A stretch of 64,000 nucleotides of DNA from Flammeovirgaceae bacterium UBA2371 (GTDB taxonomy: Bacteria > Bacteroidota > Bacteroidia > Cytophagales > Cyclobacteriaceae): assembly GCA_002345965.1 (NCBI GenBank), contig DDTF01000054.1:1-64000 (forward strand), in the 5' to 3' direction. Both the position numbers and the translations under genes were made by a program. The notes beneath the pieces are model-generated. The model was not told the DNA's origin. It made no database searches and saw nothing but the letters and a program-made list of their open reading frames with translations. Each line of letters begins with the position of its first letter. Position 1 is the stretch's first letter. Positions 61,788 through 64,000 of the stretch are shown here, piece by piece.

Positions 61788-64000
61788 TTACATATTACGC
61801 CTGTATTGACCGCCCACTTCAAACAATGCATTGGTAATTTGACCCAGAGAGCAAACTTTTGTTGCATCCATCAAAGCTTCGAAAATATTATTGTTGTGGA
61901 TGGCTGCCTGCTGTATGATCTCAATCTGTTCTGCGGCCTTTTCTCCTTGGAACTTATGAAGGTTTTTCAGCATGCTAATCTGATACTCTTTTTCTTCTGT
62001 TGTGGCACGAATCACTTCCTGAGGAATGATGGTAGGTGAACCCTTTGAGCTGAGGAAGGTATTTACGCCAATAATCGGATATTCTCCAGTATGTTTCAGG
62101 GTCTCGTAATAAAGACTCTCTTCCTGGATTTTGCCACGCTGATACATTGTTTCCATTGAACCTAGTACACCACCTCTTTCTGTGATACGATCGAATTCCA
62201 TTAGCACCGCTTCTTCAACGAGATCAGTTAGCTCTTCAATGATAAAAGAACCTTGAAGTGGATTTTCATTTTTAGCCAATCCAAGTTCCTTATTAATAAT
62301 AAGCTGAATGGCCATGGCCCTGCGAACTGATTCTTCGGTAGGCGTGGTGATAGCCTCATCATAAGCATTAGTGTGAAGCGAATTACAGTTGTCGTAAATG
62401 GCATACAAAGCTTGCAGCGTGGTGCGGATGTCATTGAAGTCAATTTCCTGCGCATGCAAAGAACGACCAGAGGTTTGAATATGGTATTTCAACATCTGAC
62501 TACGGGCATTAGCTCCGTACTTGTTTTTCATCGCTTTGGCCCATAGCCTTCTGGCTACCCTTCCAATTACTGCGTATTCGGGATCAACGCCATTGGAGAA
62601 AAAGAAAGATAGATTGGGAGCAAAGGCATTGATGTCCATTCCTCTGCTGAGATAATATTCTACATAAGTAAATCCATTGGCCAGCGTGAATGCCAGTTGA
62701 GTAATTGGATTGGCACCAGCTTCTGCAATGTGGTAGCCAGAAATGGAAACACTATAAAAATTACGGACATTCTTTTCTATAAAATATTGCTGTACGTCTC
62801 CCATGAGGCGAAGGGCAAACTCCGTTGAAAAAATGCAGGTGTTCTGCGCCTGATCTTCTTTAAGGATGTCAGCTTGAACAGTGCCGCGCACTTGCGACAA
62901 GGTTTCGGTTTTTATCTTTTCATAGATATCTTTTGGGAGCACCTGATCACCAGTGACCCCAAGCAGCATCAAACCTAGTCCATCATTTCCTTTTGGAAGT
63001 GGTCCTTGGTAAGAGGGTCGTTCAACTCCTTTATAAATTGCTTCAATTTTTTTGTTGACTTCTTTCTCCAACCCATTCTGCTTGATGTACACCTCACATT
63101 GTTGATCAATGGCGGCATTCATGAAATAACCCAAAAGCATGGGAGCGGGTCCATTGATGGTCATGGAAACAGAAGTACGCGGGTCTGCCAGATTAAATCC
63201 ACTGTATAATTTTTTTGCATCATCAAGACAGCAAATGGCTACGCCTGAGTTACCAATCTTGCCATAAATGTCTGGTCGGTAGTCGGGATCGTTGCCATAT
63301 AGTGTAACAGAGTCAAATGCAGTTGACAATCGTTTGGCTGGTGTAGACAAGCTCACATAGTGGAATCTCCGGTTGGTACGTTCAGGTCCGCCTTCTCCTG
63401 CAAACATACGAGTAGGGTCCTCGCCTTCTCTTTTAAAGGGATAGATACCTGATGTATAGGGAAATTCTCCTGGAACATTTTCAGTCAATGACCATTTCAA
63501 CAAATCACCCCAGGCTTGGTACCTCGGTAGTGATACTTTAGGAACCTGTGTGTGAGAAAGCGACTCGGTGTGTGTTTGAATGGCAATCTCTTTGTCTCTT
63601 ACTTTAAATTTGAAAAGAGGTTCCTTGTATTTTTTCTCTTTTTCGGACCATTGATCCAATAGTTGTTTGTTGCGAGGGTCAAAGCTGAGATGAATTTTTT
63701 CATATTGCTCTTGAAGTCCTTTGACGATCCGGTCTTTGTCCTCAATGGCACTATCCTTCATCGCATCAATGGATTTTTGGATGGCATATAACTTTTGTGC
63801 TACCTCTGCTTGTTCATTAACCCATTGATTATAATTTCTGTTATTTTCAGATATCTCGCTCAGGTATCTTGTTCTATTGGGAGGAATCACAAACACCTTT
63901 TCAGACATTTCACGGGTAATTTTGAAAGTCGATTTAAGGTTTGTTCCGGTTTTTGTGGCTACCGTGTCAATCAAATGCTTATACAACTGATTAGTTCCAG
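61788..64000 (-). CDS. icmF: Fused isobutyryl-CoA mutase (IcmF), C-terminal part
   Basis: B12-dependent enzyme that interconverts isobutyryl-CoA and n-butyryl-CoA. The frame is open to the right edge, so only the 3' part is seen: the end of the G-protein/linker region (about the first 110 residues) and the mutase barrel (from LPRYQAWGDLLKW). The sites that distinguish the family are IcmF-like: Phe in DPTRMFAG where methylmalonyl-CoA mutase has Tyr, and Gln in DQAQNTCIF where it has Arg. The C-terminal B12-independent helical part is complete. The upstream B12-binding and GTPase domains must lie outside the window. Confidence 0.88.
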   Translation of the reverse strand, partial: GTNQLYKHLIDTVATKTGTNLKSTFKITREMSEKVFVIPPNRTRYLSEISENNRNYNQWVNEQAEVAQKLYAIQKSIDAMKDSAIEDKDRIVKGLQEQYEKIHLSFDPRNKQLLDQWSEKEKKYKEPLFKFKVRDKEIAIQTHTESLSHTQVPKVSLPRYQAWGDLLKWSLTENVPGEFPYTSGIYPFKREGEDPTRMFAGEGGPERTNRRFHYVSLSTPAKRLSTAFDSVTLYGNDPDYRPDIYGKIGNSGVAICCLDDAKKLYSGFNLADPRTSVSMTINGPAPMLLGYFMNAAIDQQCEVYIKQNGLEKEVNKKIEAIYKGVERPSYQGPLPKGNDGLGLMLLGVTGDQVLPKDIYEKIKTETLSQVRGTVQADILKEDQAQNTCIFSTEFALRLMGDVQQYFIEKNVRNFYSVSISGYHIAEAGANPITQLAFTLANGFTYVEYYLSRGMDINAFAPNLSFFFSNGVDPEYAVIGRVARRLWAKAMKNKYGANARSQMLKYHIQTSGRSLHAQEIDFNDIRTTLQALYAIYDNCNSLHTNAYDEAITTPTEESVRRAMAIQLIINKELGLAKNENPLQGSFIIEELTDLVEEAVLMEFDRITERGGVLGSMETMYQRGKIQEESLYYETLKHTGEYPIIGVNTFLSSKGSPTIIPQEVIRATTEEKEYQISMLKNLHKFQGEKAAEQIEIIQQAAIHNNNIFEALMDATKVCSLGQITNALFEVGGQYRRNM

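Overview
The window looks like chromosome of an aerobic member of the Bacteroidota, most likely order Cytophagales. The signs are a type IX secretion sorting domain, several Bacteroidota-type promoters (TTG, about 17-20 bases, TAnnTTTG), LytS/LytTR and Reg_prop-type two-component systems, a DUF5690 transporter and many small outer-membrane barrel proteins. Base composition is even and moderately AT-rich. I see no insertion sequence, prophage, integrase, CRISPR array or rRNA. This is ordinary, dense chromosome with some unusual modules.

1-13.7 kb: the minus strand carries one long polycistron, korA-korB-nuoA-B-C-D-H-I-J-K-L-M-N followed by an uncharacterised gene. The korB stop abuts the nuoA start. 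The complex I set has eleven subunits and lacks the NADH-oxidising nuoE, nuoF and nuoG in this window. A Thermus-type ferredoxin gene is divergent from korA. The layout suggests 2-oxoglutarate:ferredoxin oxidoreductase feeding reduced ferredoxin to complex I. A 5' fragment of a secreted-protein gene is at the left edge.

13.7-31.6 kb: mixed metabolism and housekeeping. It holds an aminotransferase, a metallo-beta-lactamase-fold hydrolase, a nitronate monooxygenase-like flavoprotein, two DUF2157-like membrane proteins, the NAD(P)HX repair enzyme, a minimal type IX-sorted protein, a universal stress protein, asnS, rpoN, a PAP2-like membrane protein, a crotonase, a beta-barrel protein, a tRNA-Arg(ACG) with a compensated A19-U56 tertiary pair, a DUF5690 transporter, an ECF sigma factor with a small coupled membrane protein, and a TPR/beta-propeller protein.

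32-47 kb: signalling. A Reg_prop histidine kinase and NarL-type regulator are coupled. A DUF5117-type zinc metalloprotease follows. Next is a minus-strand set: a 34-residue repeat protein, a four-TM LytS kinase, a second four-TM LytS-like protein whose phospho-acceptor His is replaced by Leu, and a LytTR regulator. A GT4 glycosyltransferase, a SPOUT rRNA methyltransferase, a TPR histidine kinase and a class I methyltransferase complete the region.

47-64 kb: typA, a TPR protein, a DUF4136 lipoprotein, a barrel protein, guaA, an LpoA-like TPR plus periplasmic-binding-protein gene, another outer-membrane-like protein, hutI, an OsmC protein, apt, a Lon-N-domain protein, an Mla-type lipid transporter (permease, ATPase, MCE protein), and the 3' part of a fused isobutyryl-CoA mutase that runs off the right edge.

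The best candidates for new biology are the kor-ferredoxin-complex I unit with its small extra gene, the kinase/pseudokinase/repeat-protein module at 38.3-42.7 kb, and the tRNA-Arg with the swapped tertiary pair.
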